From the NCBI RefSeq assembly GCF_000235405.2, contig NC_017095.1, forward strand, positions 496,001 through 560,000: a stretch of 64,000 nucleotides of DNA. Reading direction: 5' to 3'. The position numbers were made by a program, and so were the translations under genes. How positions within the stretch are numbered: position 1 is the first letter of the stretch; each line of letters starts with the position of its first letter. Origin of the DNA: Fervidobacterium pennivorans DSM 9078. Lineage in GTDB: Bacteria > Thermotogota > Thermotogae > Thermotogales > Fervidobacteriaceae. Shown piece by piece: positions 1 through 10,842 of this stretch. A model generated the notes under the pieces. That model saw only the letters and a program-made list of their open reading frames with translations, was not told where the DNA came from and searched no databases.

Positions 1-149
1 GTACCGTTTGTGGTTACATTTATGACCCAGAAGTTGGAGACCCAGATTCCGGAATTGAACCAGGCACACCTTTCGAAAATCTTCCTGATGACTGGACATG
101 CCCGGTTTGTGGAGTAAGTAAAGATATGTTTGAACCTCTTGAAGACTAA
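1..149 (+). CDS. Rubredoxin, C-terminal part (5' end outside window)
   Basis: The reading frame is open from base 3 to the TAA at 147-149 and encodes the last 48 residues of a rubredoxin. Visible are the end of the first iron knuckle (VCGYIYDP), the acidic middle with [15 protein letters not shown], and the second knuckle [11 protein letters not shown]. Rubredoxins are small cytoplasmic electron carriers with one Fe(Cys)4 centre; in anaerobes they typically feed rubrerythrin and superoxide reductase, both of which are encoded further along this window (58.6-59.5 kb). The upstream gene context is not visible, so whether it is free-standing or a domain of a larger protein cannot be decided. Confidence 0.9.
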   Translation, partial: TVCGYIYDPEVGDPDSGIEPGTPFENLPDDWTCPVCGVSKDMFEPLED

Positions 150-230
150 GAACGTTGAGAAAATAAGGACGCACTAACACGTAGTTTTAACTTGCTAGAT
201 TTCATTTGTATTTTTCAAAAGTTCAAAATT

Positions 231-252
231 CGGGGGGCATGCCCCCCGATTT
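231..252 (+). terminator. Intrinsic terminator after rubredoxin
   Basis: A perfect GC-rich palindrome, CGGGGGGCATGCCCCCCG at 231-248, is followed by a short ATTTAT tract. It separates the rubredoxin gene from gltX. The U-tract is weak, so this may be partial. Confidence 0.7.
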
Positions 253-305
253 ATGTATAGATAGCTTATATATGAAAAAACCAAATTAGCTTCGGAGGGA
301 TATGA

Positions 306-1724
306 ATGTCTAATAACGGTCAAGTTAGAGTAAGATTTGCCCCAAGTCCAACAGGTTATCTGCATGTTGGTGGTGCAAGAACAGCTTTATTTAACTATCT
401 CTTTGCAAGGAAAACAAACGGAAAATTCATTTTAAGAATTGAGGACACAGACCTTGAAAGGTCCGAAAAAGTTTTCGAAGAACAACTCATCAATGCTTTA
501 AGGTGGCTTGGGTTAGATTGGGACGAAGGACCAGATATTGGTGGTCCGTACGGTCCGTACAGGCAGAGCGAACGGACAGAGCTATACCATTACTATGCAC
601 AAGAATTGATAAAGCAAGGGAAAGCTTACGAGGTTTACGCCTACCCGGAGGAAATTGAACAACTTCGTGAGAAACTACTTGCTGAAGGCAAGGCACCGCA
701 TTACACGCGTGAGATGCTTGAACCATACAATACTGCAGAAAGAAAAAGAGAGTACGAAGAAAAAGGGTTGAGACCTGCGATTTACTTCTCTATGCCTCGG
801 AAGGATTATGTAATCAATGATGTTGTAAAAGGTGAGGTTGTATTCAAAGCTGGCAGTGTTGGTGACTTCGCACTTTTGAGAAGTAACGGCATGCCTACGT
901 ATAACTACGCTTGTGTTATTGATGATGGTCTCATGAAAATAACCCATGTGCTAAGAGGGGACGACCACCTTTCCAACACTGTAAAACAAGTTGCGCTGTA
1001 TGAAGCACTTGGTTGGCCTGTTCCTGTGTTTGGTCATGTGTCGATGATTCTTGGACCTGACGGAAGTAAACTTAGCAAGCGCCATGGTGCTACTTCAGTC
1101 GAAGAATTCAAAGCAAGAGGATACTTACCAGAAGCTTTGGTCAATTTCCTAGCACTTCTTGGTTGGTCGCATCCAGAGGGGAAGGAAATCCTTACAAAAG
1201 AGGAACTCATAAGCAGTTTCTCCTTGGAACGATTGGTTAAAAACCCAGCTATTTTCAATCCTGATAAATTGAGATGGATGAACTCCGAGCATATCAGGAT
1301 GAAGGATACCAAAGAATTAGTAAAACTTGCGAAAATGTTCATCAACAGAGACGTTGACGAGGCTTATTTAGAAAAAGTTATTGTAGCTGTAAAAGACAGA
1401 ATCGAAGAACTCTCCCAACTGCCAGAGTTAACAGATTTCTTCTTCGAAAGACCGAATGTTTCCGTAGAAAAAACCCCAGAAGCTGTTGAAACGTATAAAG
1501 CCCTACTTGAAGAGTTACAAAAGGTAGAAGTTTGGAATAAGGAAAACATATATGCTTCGTTTAAAACAGCGATGAAAAATGCAAAACTAAAAGGTAAAGA
1601 CTTTTACATGACACTCAGGCTTATTTTAACAGGTAAGAACGAGGGACCAGAGTTGATAGATATTCTTGAAATACTTGGGAAGGAAGAAGTCATAGCACGT
1701 ATTCAAAATTATTTAAACGCGTAA
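306..1724 (+). CDS. gltX: Glutamyl-tRNA synthetase
   Basis: Class Ic aminoacyl-tRNA synthetase that charges tRNA with glutamate in the cytoplasm. The Rossmann fold opens with [17 protein letters not shown] (HIGH-type motif HVGG at residues 20-23), and the KMSKS-type loop is GSKLSKRHG with KLSKR at 255-259. At 472 residues it has the normal bacterial length with an all-helical anticodon-binding C-terminus. The start ATG at 306 follows the SD CGGAGGGA (293-300); the ATG at 302 is out of frame and stops after three codons. It is first in a run of three synthetase genes (cysS, proS). Thermotogales usually carry two GluRS paralogues; which one this is, and whether it also charges tRNA-Gln, cannot be told here. 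Confidence 0.96.
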   Translation: MSNNGQVRVRFAPSPTGYLHVGGARTALFNYLFARKTNGKFILRIEDTDLERSEKVFEEQLINALRWLGLDWDEGPDIGGPYGPYRQSERTELYHYYAQELIKQGKAYEVYAYPEEIEQLREKLLAEGKAPHYTREMLEPYNTAERKREYEEKGLRPAIYFSMPRKDYVINDVVKGEVVFKAGSVGDFALLRSNGMPTYNYACVIDDGLMKITHVLRGDDHLSNTVKQVALYEALGWPVPVFGHVSMILGPDGSKLSKRHGATSVEEFKARGYLPEALVNFLALLGWSHPEGKEILTKEELISSFSLERLVKNPAIFNPDKLRWMNSEHIRMKDTKELVKLAKMFINRDVDEAYLEKVIVAVKDRIEELSQLPELTDFFFERPNVSVEKTPEAVETYKALLEELQKVEVWNKENIYASFKTAMKNAKLKGKDFYMTLRLILTGKNEGPELIDILEILGKEEVIARIQNYLNA

Positions 1725-1754
1725 ATTAAATTAACCAAAGAGTGGTGAATAACA

Positions 1755-3185
1755 ATGAAAAAAGTGTATATCACCGATACTTTGACAAAAGAAAAAGTTC
1801 CGCTCGAACCTGTTGAACCCGGTATCGTAAAGATGTACGTATGCGGTCCAACTGTCTATAACTATATTCACATTGGCAATGCACGTCCAATGGTTGTTTT
1901 CGATGCGTTTAGAAGGTTTCTTGAGTTTATCGGATACAAGGTTATAATGGTTCAAAACTTCACAGATATAGATGATAAGATTATTAATGAAGCAAGAGAA
2001 TGGGGAGTAGATTGGAAAACCGTTGCGGACACTTTTATTGCTGAATACTTCCATGATGCACATTCTCTCGGAGTGCGTGCAGCAAACTTTCACCCAAGAA
2101 CCACGGATTTCGTGGATGACATAGTAAACGCTGTTCAAAGAATAATAGAAAATGGTTATGGATATGTTGCAGCAAATGGTGATGTATATTTCAGTGTAAG
2201 AAAATTGACAGACTACGGTAAGCTATCAGGCAAGAATCCGGACGATTTAAGAGCAGGGGCAAGGGTTGATGTCAATGAATTAAAACGTGACCCGCTTGAT
2301 TTTGTCTTGTGGAAATCTGCTAAACCGGGGGAACCAACCTGGGATAGTCCATGGTGTTTAGGCAGACCTGGTTGGCATATCGAATGTTCAGTGATGTCAC
2401 AAAAATTGCTGGGTGATATGTTTGACATCCATGGTGGTGGGGAGGACCTCATATTTCCGCATCATGAAGATGAAATAGCGCAAAGTGAAGCATTAACCGG
2501 GAAACCTCCCGCGAAGTATTGGATGCACAATGGAATGATAATAGTTCGCGGAGATAAGATGAGTAAATCATTGGGAAACACTTTCCTGGTTAGAGAGGCT
2601 GTAAAGAAATACGGCAAAGACGGTGTGAAACTCTTTTTATTGTCGAAACACTACAGGTCACCAATTGAGTTCTCAGATGAAGTGCTTGAAGATAATTCAA
2701 AAGCAGCCCAAAGGGTTCTTGCAGCATTAAATAGATTTAGGGAAAAATATCCGTATCCACTGGTTCCGAAAGAAGATGCAGAAATGAAAGAATTGGTTCA
2801 AAGGTTTGTTGAGGCACTGTCTGACGATTTCAACACTCCTGTAGCGCTTTCTATCATCTTTGATGTCGTTCGCGAATTAAATAAGGCGATGGATAATGGA
2901 GACGATGGAAGAGCGTTAAGGATGTATCACCTAATTAAACGAGTATTTGGACCGGTTCTTGGAGTTTTTGACACGGAGAGTGAGAAAAAAGCACCGACTT
3001 CAGCTGTTTCGAGCAATTTTGAGACTTTAATAAGGTCACTTGTAGAGGTGCGAAATGAATTTAGAAAATCAAAACAGTTTGATTTTGCTGATAGAATTAG
3101 AAATGTTTTGGCTGAATCTGGTATTAAGTTGTACGATACGCCTGAGGGAACAAAATACGAAATCGTTGAGAAGGAAGAAAAATAA
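1755..3185 (+). CDS. cysS: Cysteinyl-tRNA synthetase
   Basis: Class Ia synthetase that attaches cysteine to tRNA-Cys. Zinc-site Cys30 lies in YVCGPTVYN, the HIGH motif is HIGN at 39-42, a second zinc-site segment is WHIECSVMS, then [13 protein letters not shown], and the signature loop is KMSKS at 268-272 (KMSKSLGN). The C-terminal half is helical, as in the family. It begins 30 bases after gltX with a modest SD (AGAGTGGTG) and is followed after 20 bases by proS, so the three synthetase genes probably form one transcript. Confidence 0.96.
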   Translation: MKKVYITDTLTKEKVPLEPVEPGIVKMYVCGPTVYNYIHIGNARPMVVFDAFRRFLEFIGYKVIMVQNFTDIDDKIINEAREWGVDWKTVADTFIAEYFHDAHSLGVRAANFHPRTTDFVDDIVNAVQRIIENGYGYVAANGDVYFSVRKLTDYGKLSGKNPDDLRAGARVDVNELKRDPLDFVLWKSAKPGEPTWDSPWCLGRPGWHIECSVMSQKLLGDMFDIHGGGEDLIFPHHEDEIAQSEALTGKPPAKYWMHNGMIIVRGDKMSKSLGNTFLVREAVKKYGKDGVKLFLLSKHYRSPIEFSDEVLEDNSKAAQRVLAALNRFREKYPYPLVPKEDAEMKELVQRFVEALSDDFNTPVALSIIFDVVRELNKAMDNGDDGRALRMYHLIKRVFGPVLGVFDTESEKKAPTSAVSSNFETLIRSLVEVRNEFRKSKQFDFADRIRNVLAESGIKLYDTPEGTKYEIVEKEEK

Positions 3186-3205
3186 GAAGTGGTGGAGGGA
3201 GCAAA

Positions 3206-4924
3206 ATGAGGTATTCTCAATTTTACGCACCAACGCTCAAAGAAGCACCAGCCGATTCCGAAGTTCCAAGTCAAGAATTGCTTATCAGAGGAGGGTTTAT
3301 ACGTAAAATTGCAGCAGGTATCTATTCTTACCTGCCGCTTGGTAGACGTGTGCTACTTAAGATTGAAAGAATAGTCAGAGAAGAAATGGACAAGATAGGT
3401 GCTAATGAAATCCTGATGCCAATAATTCAACCCGCTGAATTGTGGAAACAGTCCGGCAGGTGGGATGATTACGGACCAGAGATGATGAAACTTAAAGATA
3501 GGCATGACAGAGAATTTACACTTGGTCCTACGCATGAGGAGTTAGTAACATTTTTAGTGCAAAACGAACTCAACAGCTATAGACAATTACCAATAACTCT
3601 CTATCAAATTGCCAACAAATACCGTGATGAAATCCGACCAAGATTTGGAGTGCTGAGAGCTCGTGAATTCATAATGAAAGATGGTTACAGTTTCCATGAT
3701 AGCTGGGAATCCTTAGATGAAACGTACAGAGCTCACAGGGAAGCGTATTCAAATATAATGGAACGCATAGGGCTAAAGTATGCAATTGTTGAGGCGTCTT
3801 CAGGAGCTATAGGTGGTAGCGAAAGTCATGAATTTGTAGCCTTTGCCAATACCGGAGAAAGCAACATTTTGTATTGTGATTGTGGATATGCGGGAAATGA
3901 CGAGCGTGTTCCGTATGTTGGAGAAGTTGTTTACGAAAATGAAGAAGAGAAACCTATAGAAAAGGTTTATACCCCGAACGTAAGGACAGTAGAAGATGTT
4001 GCTAATTTCCTCAATGTTCCTGTAAGAAAAATAGTGAAAACACTCATTTACAAAGGCAGAAATGGTTACTACATGGCTCTTGTTCCTGGTGACAGAGAGC
4101 TCAACGAGGAAAAGTTGAAGGCATTTGTTAACGACCAGTCCCTTACCTTTGCTACACCTGATGAGATATTCAGAGACTTCGGAGTGCCAATTGGATTCTT
4201 AGGCCCTGTAGGAGTCAAGGGTATAAAGATTATAGCCGACAACCAGGTCAAGGGTATGAAAAATTTTGTAGTTGGTGGTATGGAGAAAGATTACCACTAT
4301 GTCAATGTCAACGTTGGTCGGGACTTTGTCCCTGATGAATGGACTGACCTTGTTGTTGCTATTGCTGGGGACCCTTGTCCGGTTTGTGGAAAACCTTTAA
4401 ACATGAAGAAAGGAATTGAATTAGGACACATCTTTAAACTTGGAACAAAGTATTCAGAAGCGATGGGGACAAAATATATGGACAGAGATGGGCAGCTAAA
4501 ACCATTCATAATGGGATGCTACGGCTGGGGTATCTCGAGAACAATGGGTGCGATTGTAGAACAGCTTCACGATGACAAAGGTATCATATGGCCAATTTCT
4601 GTTGCTCCATTTACAACAATCATTACTCCTGTTAGCAACAACGAGAATCTGATGAAATTTGCGACAGAGCTTTACAATTACCTAATTGAGCGTAACGAAG
4701 AAGTGCTCTTCGACGATAGAAATGTATCGCCTGGTGTCAAATTCAGCGACGCAGACTTAATAGGAATACCATTTAGAATAACGGCTGGTAAGGCTTTGAA
4801 CGAAGGCTTTGTTGAAATTAAGTGGAGAACTGGTCATCAGTTCAGAATAGAAGCAGATTTTGAAAAAATTTACCGATTCTTACAAGAATCGAAAGAGAAA
4901 TACAATCCACACGAAAGAGCATAA
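3206..4924 (+). CDS. proS: Prolyl-tRNA synthetase, bacterial type with editing insertion
   Basis: Class II synthetase for tRNA-Pro. Class II motif 2 is visible around [20 protein letters not shown] and motif 3 as [12 protein letters not shown]. Between them (about residues 230-390) lies the INS editing domain of the bacterial-type enzyme, which hydrolyses mischarged Ala-tRNA-Pro. The length of 572 residues is normal. The ATG at 3206 is preceded by GGTGGAGGGAGC. It closes the gltX-cysS-proS run and is followed by an intrinsic terminator at 4937-4976. Confidence 0.96.
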   Translation: MRYSQFYAPTLKEAPADSEVPSQELLIRGGFIRKIAAGIYSYLPLGRRVLLKIERIVREEMDKIGANEILMPIIQPAELWKQSGRWDDYGPEMMKLKDRHDREFTLGPTHEELVTFLVQNELNSYRQLPITLYQIANKYRDEIRPRFGVLRAREFIMKDGYSFHDSWESLDETYRAHREAYSNIMERIGLKYAIVEASSGAIGGSESHEFVAFANTGESNILYCDCGYAGNDERVPYVGEVVYENEEEKPIEKVYTPNVRTVEDVANFLNVPVRKIVKTLIYKGRNGYYMALVPGDRELNEEKLKAFVNDQSLTFATPDEIFRDFGVPIGFLGPVGVKGIKIIADNQVKGMKNFVVGGMEKDYHYVNVNVGRDFVPDEWTDLVVAIAGDPCPVCGKPLNMKKGIELGHIFKLGTKYSEAMGTKYMDRDGQLKPFIMGCYGWGISRTMGAIVEQLHDDKGIIWPISVAPFTTIITPVSNNENLMKFATELYNYLIERNEEVLFDDRNVSPGVKFSDADLIGIPFRITAGKALNEGFVEIKWRTGHQFRIEADFEKIYRFLQESKEKYNPHERA

Positions 4925-4936
4925 ACTGATTAGAGC

Positions 4937-4976
4937 CAAACCACCCGAGACAAAATGTCGAAGGGTGGTTTGTTTT
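4937..4976 (+). terminator. Intrinsic terminator after proS
   Basis: CAAACCACCC (4937-4946) pairs with GGGTGGTTTG (4963-4972), with an inner GAC/GTC pair in the loop, followed by TTTT. It ends the aminoacyl-tRNA synthetase operon before rtcB. Confidence 0.8.
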
Positions 4977-5044
4977 AAATTCTTTCTTCAAAGCTTTTAT
5001 GCACAACTTCCGGAGTTTACGTTATTGAAAGGAGGTGTTTGAAT

Positions 5045-6460
5045 ATGTCCATCCCGGGTGTTGAGAAGGAAGGAAAATATATTTACAGGATTAAAAAAAC
5101 GGGCAATATGAGGGTTGATGCAATAGTTCTTGCTGATTACGAAACTATCGATGAGGAAGCTATTGAACAACTTAAAAATGTGGCAACATTACCGGGAATT
5201 GTGAAAGCAGCATACGCTATGCCTGATATACATTGGGGATACGGCTTTCCTATTGGTGGTGTTGCAGCATTCGATTTAGAAGATGGAATAATAAGCCCCG
5301 GCGGGGTTGGCTTTGACATAAATTGCGGTGTCAGAATGCTGGTAGTAGATGGCAATTCCGATATTGTAAAGAAGAACTTGGAAAGTCTCATCAAACGCAT
5401 CTACGAAAGCGTACCTGTTGGAGTCGGTGAAACAAGCGATTTAAGGTTTTCAAAAAACGACTTTAAAAAGATCGTAGAGCAAGGAGTCAGGAAAGTTATT
5501 GAAATGGGCTATGGAACAGAAGAAGATTTGTTGCGAATAGAAGACAGAGGAACATTAGAAGACTGCGACTTTTCTGATGTTAGTGAAGAAGCGTATGAGA
5601 GAGGGAAAGATGAACTAGGAACACTTGGTGCAGGAAACCATTTCATTGAGATACAACTAGTAGAAGAAGTATATGATGAGGAAATCGCATCTGTGTTTGG
5701 TATTAAAAAGGGAGATATAACGATACTTATACATACCGGTAGCAGAGGCTTTGGACACCAGATAGCAACCGATTACATAAAATACATGAGAGACAACCTC
5801 AAAGACCACAACAAGAATCTACCAGACAAACAGCTTATCAATGCGCCCTTTAAAAGCGAGTGGGGACAAGCATATTACAGCGCGATGAACTGCGCTGCGA
5901 ATTACGCGTTTGCAAACAGGCAAATCATAACTCACATGATTAGAAAAGCGTTCAAAAGTGTGGTTGGAATGAATGTCAGGCTTGTTTATGACGTTGCACA
6001 CAACATTGCAAAAGTGGAGGAATACGAAATAGATGGAAGGAAAAGAAAAGTGATTGTTCACAGAAAAGGAGCAACACGAGCATTTGGACCTGGGAACGCA
6101 GCACTTCCAGAGATATTCAAAAAAACTGGACAACCAGTCATTATACCAGGGAGTATGGGAACAGCGTCTTACATACTTGTTGGAACCAAAAAAGCTGAAG
6201 AAATGACCTTTGGTTCAACGGCTCACGGAGCAGGTAGAGCACTTGGAAGAAGAGAGGCAACGAGAGAGTTAACGGTAAACCATGTCTTGAAAGAACTTGA
6301 ATCAAAGGGCATTAAAATCATGGCGAAGTCTAAGAAAGGTATAGTAGAAGAAGCTCCGGAAGCTTACAAAAATGTTGATAAAGTGGTTCAAATTGTCGAT
6401 GAACTTGGAATTTCTTTGAAGATAGCCAAGTGTATTCCACTTGGAGTGGTTAAAGGATGA
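5045..6460 (+). CDS. rtcB: RtcB RNA-splicing ligase
   Basis: GTP- and Mn-dependent RNA ligase that joins 2',3'-cyclic phosphate or 3'-phosphate ends to 5'-OH ends; in bacteria it is tied to RNA repair. Metal and catalytic motifs are all present: FDINCGVR (Asp91, Cys94), GAGNHFIE, HTGSRGFGHQ, YDVAHNIAK and GSTAHGAGR, whose His394 should carry the guanylate. No intein interrupts it, unlike some rtcB genes. I chose ATG 5045 because GGAGG (5031-5035) is 9 bases upstream; a TTG at 5039 in the same frame is too close. It overlaps the following MFS gene by four bases (ATGA). No archease gene is adjacent. Confidence 0.93.
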   Translation: MSIPGVEKEGKYIYRIKKTGNMRVDAIVLADYETIDEEAIEQLKNVATLPGIVKAAYAMPDIHWGYGFPIGGVAAFDLEDGIISPGGVGFDINCGVRMLVVDGNSDIVKKNLESLIKRIYESVPVGVGETSDLRFSKNDFKKIVEQGVRKVIEMGYGTEEDLLRIEDRGTLEDCDFSDVSEEAYERGKDELGTLGAGNHFIEIQLVEEVYDEEIASVFGIKKGDITILIHTGSRGFGHQIATDYIKYMRDNLKDHNKNLPDKQLINAPFKSEWGQAYYSAMNCAANYAFANRQIITHMIRKAFKSVVGMNVRLVYDVAHNIAKVEEYEIDGRKRKVIVHRKGATRAFGPGNAALPEIFKKTGQPVIIPGSMGTASYILVGTKKAEEMTFGSTAHGAGRALGRREATRELTVNHVLKELESKGIKIMAKSKKGIVEEAPEAYKNVDKVVQIVDELGISLKIAKCIPLGVVKG

Positions 6461-7821
6461 GTCAAGAAAGTGGCAAATTCAAGTTTCACAAAAATAAAAA
6501 TGAATTCTTTTTAACGCTTGAGGGAGTTTTTTCTTCGTTTTACTTTGTTCTAACTCAAACAGCAATCTTCACAGCAGTAGCTATCTACTTCGGACTTAAT
6601 GAAGTATGGTTAGGACTTGCTGCGTCATTCCCTATGGCGTTCCAGATATTTCAGCTTTTTGCACCTGCTGTTATCGAAAAATTTTCTAGTAAGAAAATGC
6701 TTTTAGCATTCTTCAATTCAGGACGATTCTTGTGGGTAGTGCTACTTCCATTTTTGTTTGTTGAGCAAAGAAGCCCAAAGCTTTTTATTGCTGTCTTTGC
6801 TTTGAGTCAAATCTTTGCTGCTTTTGCAGGTAATATCTGGGTCAGTATGATTTCAGACATGATACCAGAAGAGCGAAGGGGTAAATACCTGGGCTTAAGA
6901 AACTTTTTTGTTTCGCTTTCAACGTTATTGGTGTTTTATTTGTTTTCAGTTATAAACGACAATGTCAAAATTCCATTTAACTTTCTATTGATAATTACTG
7001 CTACATTGCTTGGAAGTTTCCTGTCGCTCCTTACATTGATGCCTCTTGAAGAAAGAAGGGCAACTAAAACAGGAACTGTTAATGATTTAAAACTTGTCCT
7101 TGCAGATAAGAACTTTATGAAATTATCCAAAGCCTATTTTGCTTGGAACTTCGTGGTACTTCTGGCAGCACCTTTTTTTCCTTACCATCAACTCCACAAT
7201 CTTAAATTACCCATGACCTATATCAGCTATGCTTCCATAACAGCTTCAGTTTTGTCTATGGTATTTTACACGATTTGGGGAAAGCTCTCCGATGAATTTG
7301 GTCACAAAAGTGTTTTAATTGCTGGTTTATCTATAGTGTCAATAACGCCAGCTATTTGGATATTGATGAACGAAAGAGATTGGATTTTGGCCTTGGCTTT
7401 GGATGCAGTTCTATCAGGTGTAGGTTGGGCAGCAGTGAACCTTGCGTTTATAACCCTTCCGATGGAAACGGCGTCTTCGAATTCACCAATGTATTTTGCA
7501 GTTTTCTCTGCCCTTGGTGGTTTGGGCGGAATGATTGGTTCTCTTGTTGGTGGTCCCTTAGCAAGTTTTTTCAACTCCTTTGATTTCTATATAGGTGATT
7601 TCCATATTTACGGACTCCAGATATTTTTCATAATGGAAAGCGCATTGAGATATTCCGTAATTCCGTTGTTTGCAAAGATATCAAGTAGAAAATACGTTTC
7701 TTTACCGACGCTGTTTACAAACGTGCTTTCAATTTTGTCCGGAAGGCATGTTGTGAGAATTCATGAAGGAAACCGTTCAGATGTTATTATAGGTAGAAAA
7801 AGAATAAGCCGTTGGTGGTAA
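6457..7821 (+). CDS. Major facilitator superfamily transporter
   Basis: A 454-residue membrane protein with about 12 hydrophobic segments and the MFS layout: a first half of six helices, a cytoplasmic charged loop (LMPLEERRATKT), and a second half with KLSDEFGHKSVL resembling the conserved loop 2-3/8-9 motif. The substrate cannot be predicted from sequence. Translation is coupled to rtcB through an ATGA overlap, so the two are co-expressed, though no functional link is obvious. A bidirectional terminator follows. Confidence 0.8.
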   Translation: MSQESGKFKFHKNKNEFFLTLEGVFSSFYFVLTQTAIFTAVAIYFGLNEVWLGLAASFPMAFQIFQLFAPAVIEKFSSKKMLLAFFNSGRFLWVVLLPFLFVEQRSPKLFIAVFALSQIFAAFAGNIWVSMISDMIPEERRGKYLGLRNFFVSLSTLLVFYLFSVINDNVKIPFNFLLIITATLLGSFLSLLTLMPLEERRATKTGTVNDLKLVLADKNFMKLSKAYFAWNFVVLLAAPFFPYHQLHNLKLPMTYISYASITASVLSMVFYTIWGKLSDEFGHKSVLIAGLSIVSITPAIWILMNERDWILALALDAVLSGVGWAAVNLAFITLPMETASSNSPMYFAVFSALGGLGGMIGSLVGGPLASFFNSFDFYIGDFHIYGLQIFFIMESALRYSVIPLFAKISSRKYVSLPTLFTNVLSILSGRHVVRIHEGNRSDVIIGRKRISRWW

Positions 7822-7824
7822 TAG

Positions 7825-7852
7825 ATAAGGGCTGGGAAATCCCAGCCCTTAT
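7825..7852. terminator. Bidirectional terminator between convergent genes
   Basis: A 12-bp perfect stem, ATAAGGGCTGGG / CCCAGCCCTTAT, with an AAAT loop. It lies between the MFS gene and the convergent decarboxylase gene and has A/T-rich flanks on both sides. Confidence 0.8.
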
Positions 7853-7874
7853 TCATTAATGTTTACAAATTCGC

Positions 7875-9059
7875 TTAATCTTCTGAATTTTCACTTTCAA
7901 CTTCTACGATTTCAGGAATTTTTACCTCATATTCTTCGTCTGACAAAATTCCGTTTACAAACACTATCTTTGGTGAATCTATACCATTGAAATTTGTTCC
8001 ATACTCGGTAGTGTAAGCACCTGCTGTATGAAAGTATACAATATCTCCAAGTGTTGTGCTTTTTGGTAATTGAGCATCATAGTACATCACATCAACGCTA
8101 TCGCATGTAGGCCCAGCGAGGACAAAGGTATCGAGTTCTTCATCTTCTTTACCGTCAACAGTTATTCGGTAGCGTATGTTCTGAATTGTTTCTGTCAGGC
8201 CATGGAACACACCCGCATCAAGGTATAACCAGTTCTCCTCACCTTTTTTACTTCTCAAGATAACTTTTGTAATCATAATTCCTGCATTTCCAACCATCGA
8301 CCTACCGGGTTCTACGATGACGGTTATATTATCGCCCAGGTATTCTTCCACAGCCTCGTTTATTACTTTTGCTATTTGCTTGACAGTTGGTATGTCCCTA
8401 ACGTATTTGACAGGCATCCCACCGCCTGTGTTAATCATGGACAAGTTGATACCAAATTCCTTTGCTTCTTCAAACACAACGGAAGCTTCCCTTATAGCTG
8501 TTCGCCAGTTTTCAGGGTTGTAGTTTTGAGAACCAACGTGGAAACTCAAACCTATGGGGTTCAATCCTAATGTTTTCGCATATTTTACTAGTTCAATCGC
8601 ATGACTTACGCTTGTTCCAAACTTTCTTGTAAGCGGCCAATCAGCATCGTCTTCCATGCCGTTTGTACTTATTCTGACGTAAATATCTGAGCCAGGAGCA
8701 ACCATGGCTATCTTTTCTAGTTCCATTTCGGAATCTACAGCGAACATCCTAATGCCATGGTCGTATGCAAATTTTATATCTTCTAACTTTTTAATTGTGT
8801 TTCCGAAACTCATTCTGTATGGTTCCACACCAAGTGAAAGTAATTTTTCGATTTCACCACGTGATGCCACATCAAAATGGCTTCCTAAATCTCTCAGAAG
8901 CTTTACAATTTCGACATGAGAATTTGCTTTGACGGCGTAGTAGACCTTACAATTTCTAATATTATTAACTAAGTTCATGTAATTTTGCTTTATCACGTTC
9001 AAATCCATCACTAAAACAGGCGTTCCATAAATCTCTGCAATTTGTCTGAGTTGTTCCAT
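7875..9059 (-). CDS. Ornithine/lysine decarboxylase-like PLP enzyme (fold III)
   Basis: Alanine-racemase-fold PLP decarboxylase of 394 residues. Lys44 in YYAVKAN is the expected PLP lysine; also visible are HVGSQ, the glycine-rich phosphate-binding EPGRSMVGNAG, and the active-site GPTCDSVD. The segment DDADWPLTRKFGTS is typical of the ornithine/lysine/arginine branch rather than of diaminopimelate decarboxylase, so polyamine synthesis is the best guess. Start chosen at ATG 9059, 11 bases after AAGGAGG; the longer frame to 9200 adds residues without an SD. It is divergent from the GGDEF-like gene at 9193. Confidence 0.85.
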   Translation of the reverse strand: MEQLRQIAEIYGTPVLVMDLNVIKQNYMNLVNNIRNCKVYYAVKANSHVEIVKLLRDLGSHFDVASRGEIEKLLSLGVEPYRMSFGNTIKKLEDIKFAYDHGIRMFAVDSEMELEKIAMVAPGSDIYVRISTNGMEDDADWPLTRKFGTSVSHAIELVKYAKTLGLNPIGLSFHVGSQNYNPENWRTAIREASVVFEEAKEFGINLSMINTGGGMPVKYVRDIPTVKQIAKVINEAVEEYLGDNITVIVEPGRSMVGNAGIMITKVILRSKKGEENWLYLDAGVFHGLTETIQNIRYRITVDGKEDEELDTFVLAGPTCDSVDVMYYDAQLPKSTTLGDIVYFHTAGAYTTEYGTNFNGIDSPKIVFVNGILSDEEYEVKIPEIVEVESENSED

Positions 9060-9192
9060 CTCTTTATATACCTCCTTGTGTAAATTGTCGGTCTTATGAT
9101 AGAATATATTTGCCAGAATATACATAAACAGAAGTTTAAAATACAGTGTTGGTATGTTACAATCTGTATAACATAACATTGGGGGGAAAGAA

Positions 9193-10842
9193 GTGACCAA
9201 AAAGACTTTGATATTTGTATTTTCGTTGTTCTTGATAGGTTCTGTCTCCTTGTTCTTCTCGAAACCATTTGTTTTTAGTTACGACATACGAATGATTATT
9301 GCTTCATTGATAGCTATGTTTTTAGCTCAGTATATTGAAATTCCCATTGGTGGGGTTAGATTCACTGCCAAGCCTTTTTTGTACCTGTTTTTAATTCCTT
9401 TTATCACTCCGGAAACGGTAATGTTTCTCTCATTGCTCACGATACCTCTAGTAAAGAAAATTCCTTGGCAAACAAAGCTTCTTAGATTAGCTTTTGAGTT
9501 CTTGCAATTTTCAGTAGGTATCTTTTTTTTCAAACATGCTATTTATGACTATCTATCGCTGGTTTATTTCGCTGCCGGTTATTTTGCCACAAACGTTATA
9601 CTCAGTTTTGTTTACATACCCTTTTTTACAAAGACGAACTTGAAGAACTATCTTAGTGTAGGATTTCTTGTGTTTTTACTAGGTCTCTACGCCTCTTTGA
9701 TTGTAACCACGCTTTACATTTTGCCAGAAGTGAAGTTGACTTATTTGATTTTTACATTTCTACTCTACGCTGGTTTTTTGGTCCAGCTGCATTATACTGT
9801 AACAGCACAAGTGTGGTATCAAGAATTGAAGTACGAGCAGGATGAGATTAAGAGAGAAATTGAAAACCTTTCAAAGATACCAGCTGTCTTGGAAGAACTG
9901 GGAAGGGAGGATGTAGATAAAGTATTAAGTGATCTACTTGAAGTATCGTGTAAAATGATAGGTTTTTCTGCTGCGTTGCTGAACTTATTTGATTATAAGT
10001 CAGGTAGGGTTGTAAGAGTTGCAAAGTATGGGATTAAAGACGAAGATTTCGAGATGTTAAAAAGCAGACAACCGCAGATAAAAGATACACTGGTACTGAT
10101 GCAGAGTCGTTTTGACTCAGGAGGGGTTTATTTTATTCCGAAAGGTAGTATTAATTTGGATCAGACGTATGTTTTCAGACCATTAGAATATGCTATGCTA
10201 GATGTTGATAATGCATGGGACCCGGATGATTTATTCCTTGTGCCATTAATATACAATAACAAGACAATTGGATACATCAGCTTCGACAAACCTATCAATG
10301 GTTTAAGACCGGCAAAAAGGGAAATCGAATTGTCAAAGTTTTTTGCTTGGCAATTTGTACAAATTGTAAAAGAAAGTAAGTATCGAGGATTTTTCTTAAG
10401 TTACTACCCAGAAGAAACTACAGTCTCAGAATTAATGGAAGAAATATCGAAAGCTATAGAGATGAAACGAACTTTTTCGTTCGTGTATTTGGACATAGAT
10501 AATTTTGATAAGCTTAATCTTGAAAAAGGCTATGCTTTTGGCGATGAGATATTGCGAGAAATCAAGAAATCTTTAGAAAATGAAGTAAGAAACTATGGGT
10601 TTTACACTCGTATAGGTGATGAGTTTATGATTTTGCTGTGGACAAAAAGCAAGTCGGATGCAATGATTTTAGTCCAAAAAGTAATTGAAAATGTTAAAGA
10701 GAAGTACCCTTATGTGAGTATCAGTGGTGCAGTTGTCAAGTATCCAGTTGATGCGGGCAATTTGGAAGGGATATTGAACAAAGCTAAAACTGCTTTGAAT
10801 GCGAGTAAGAAGTCTGGAGGAGGACGCTTAATCAACATATGA
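9193..10842 (+). CDS. Membrane protein with degenerate GGDEF domain
   Basis: The first 200 residues or so hold six or seven hydrophobic segments. A cytoplasmic region follows (about 230-400) that resembles a GAF-type sensory domain, then a C-terminal nucleotide-cyclase-like domain (about 410-549). The metal-binding DID of LDIDNF is kept, but the signature reads IGDEF (474-478) instead of GGDEF, and the usual N-terminal D-LTGL-R stretch is missing. Diguanylate cyclase activity is therefore uncertain; it may bind rather than make c-di-GMP. GTG start at 9193 after GGGGGGAAAG. It overlaps truA by four bases (ATGA). Confidence 0.75.
   Translation: MTKKTLIFVFSLFLIGSVSLFFSKPFVFSYDIRMIIASLIAMFLAQYIEIPIGGVRFTAKPFLYLFLIPFITPETVMFLSLLTIPLVKKIPWQTKLLRLAFEFLQFSVGIFFFKHAIYDYLSLVYFAAGYFATNVILSFVYIPFFTKTNLKNYLSVGFLVFLLGLYASLIVTTLYILPEVKLTYLIFTFLLYAGFLVQLHYTVTAQVWYQELKYEQDEIKREIENLSKIPAVLEELGREDVDKVLSDLLEVSCKMIGFSAALLNLFDYKSGRVVRVAKYGIKDEDFEMLKSRQPQIKDTLVLMQSRFDSGGVYFIPKGSINLDQTYVFRPLEYAMLDVDNAWDPDDLFLVPLIYNNKTIGYISFDKPINGLRPAKREIELSKFFAWQFVQIVKESKYRGFFLSYYPEETTVSELMEEISKAIEMKRTFSFVYLDIDNFDKLNLEKGYAFGDEILREIKKSLENEVRNYGFYTRIGDEFMILLWTKSKSDAMILVQKVIENVKEKYPYVSISGAVVKYPVDAGNLEGILNKAKTALNASKKSGGGRLINI

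Noticed and set aside
302-313. Three-codon ORF overlapping the gltX start (ATG at 302)
   Set aside because: Considered as a leader peptide, but it sits directly on the SD-start interval and contains no regulatory codon run; chance is more likely.
5045-6460. Possible intein in rtcB
   Set aside because: The motifs follow one another at normal spacing and the length is normal.
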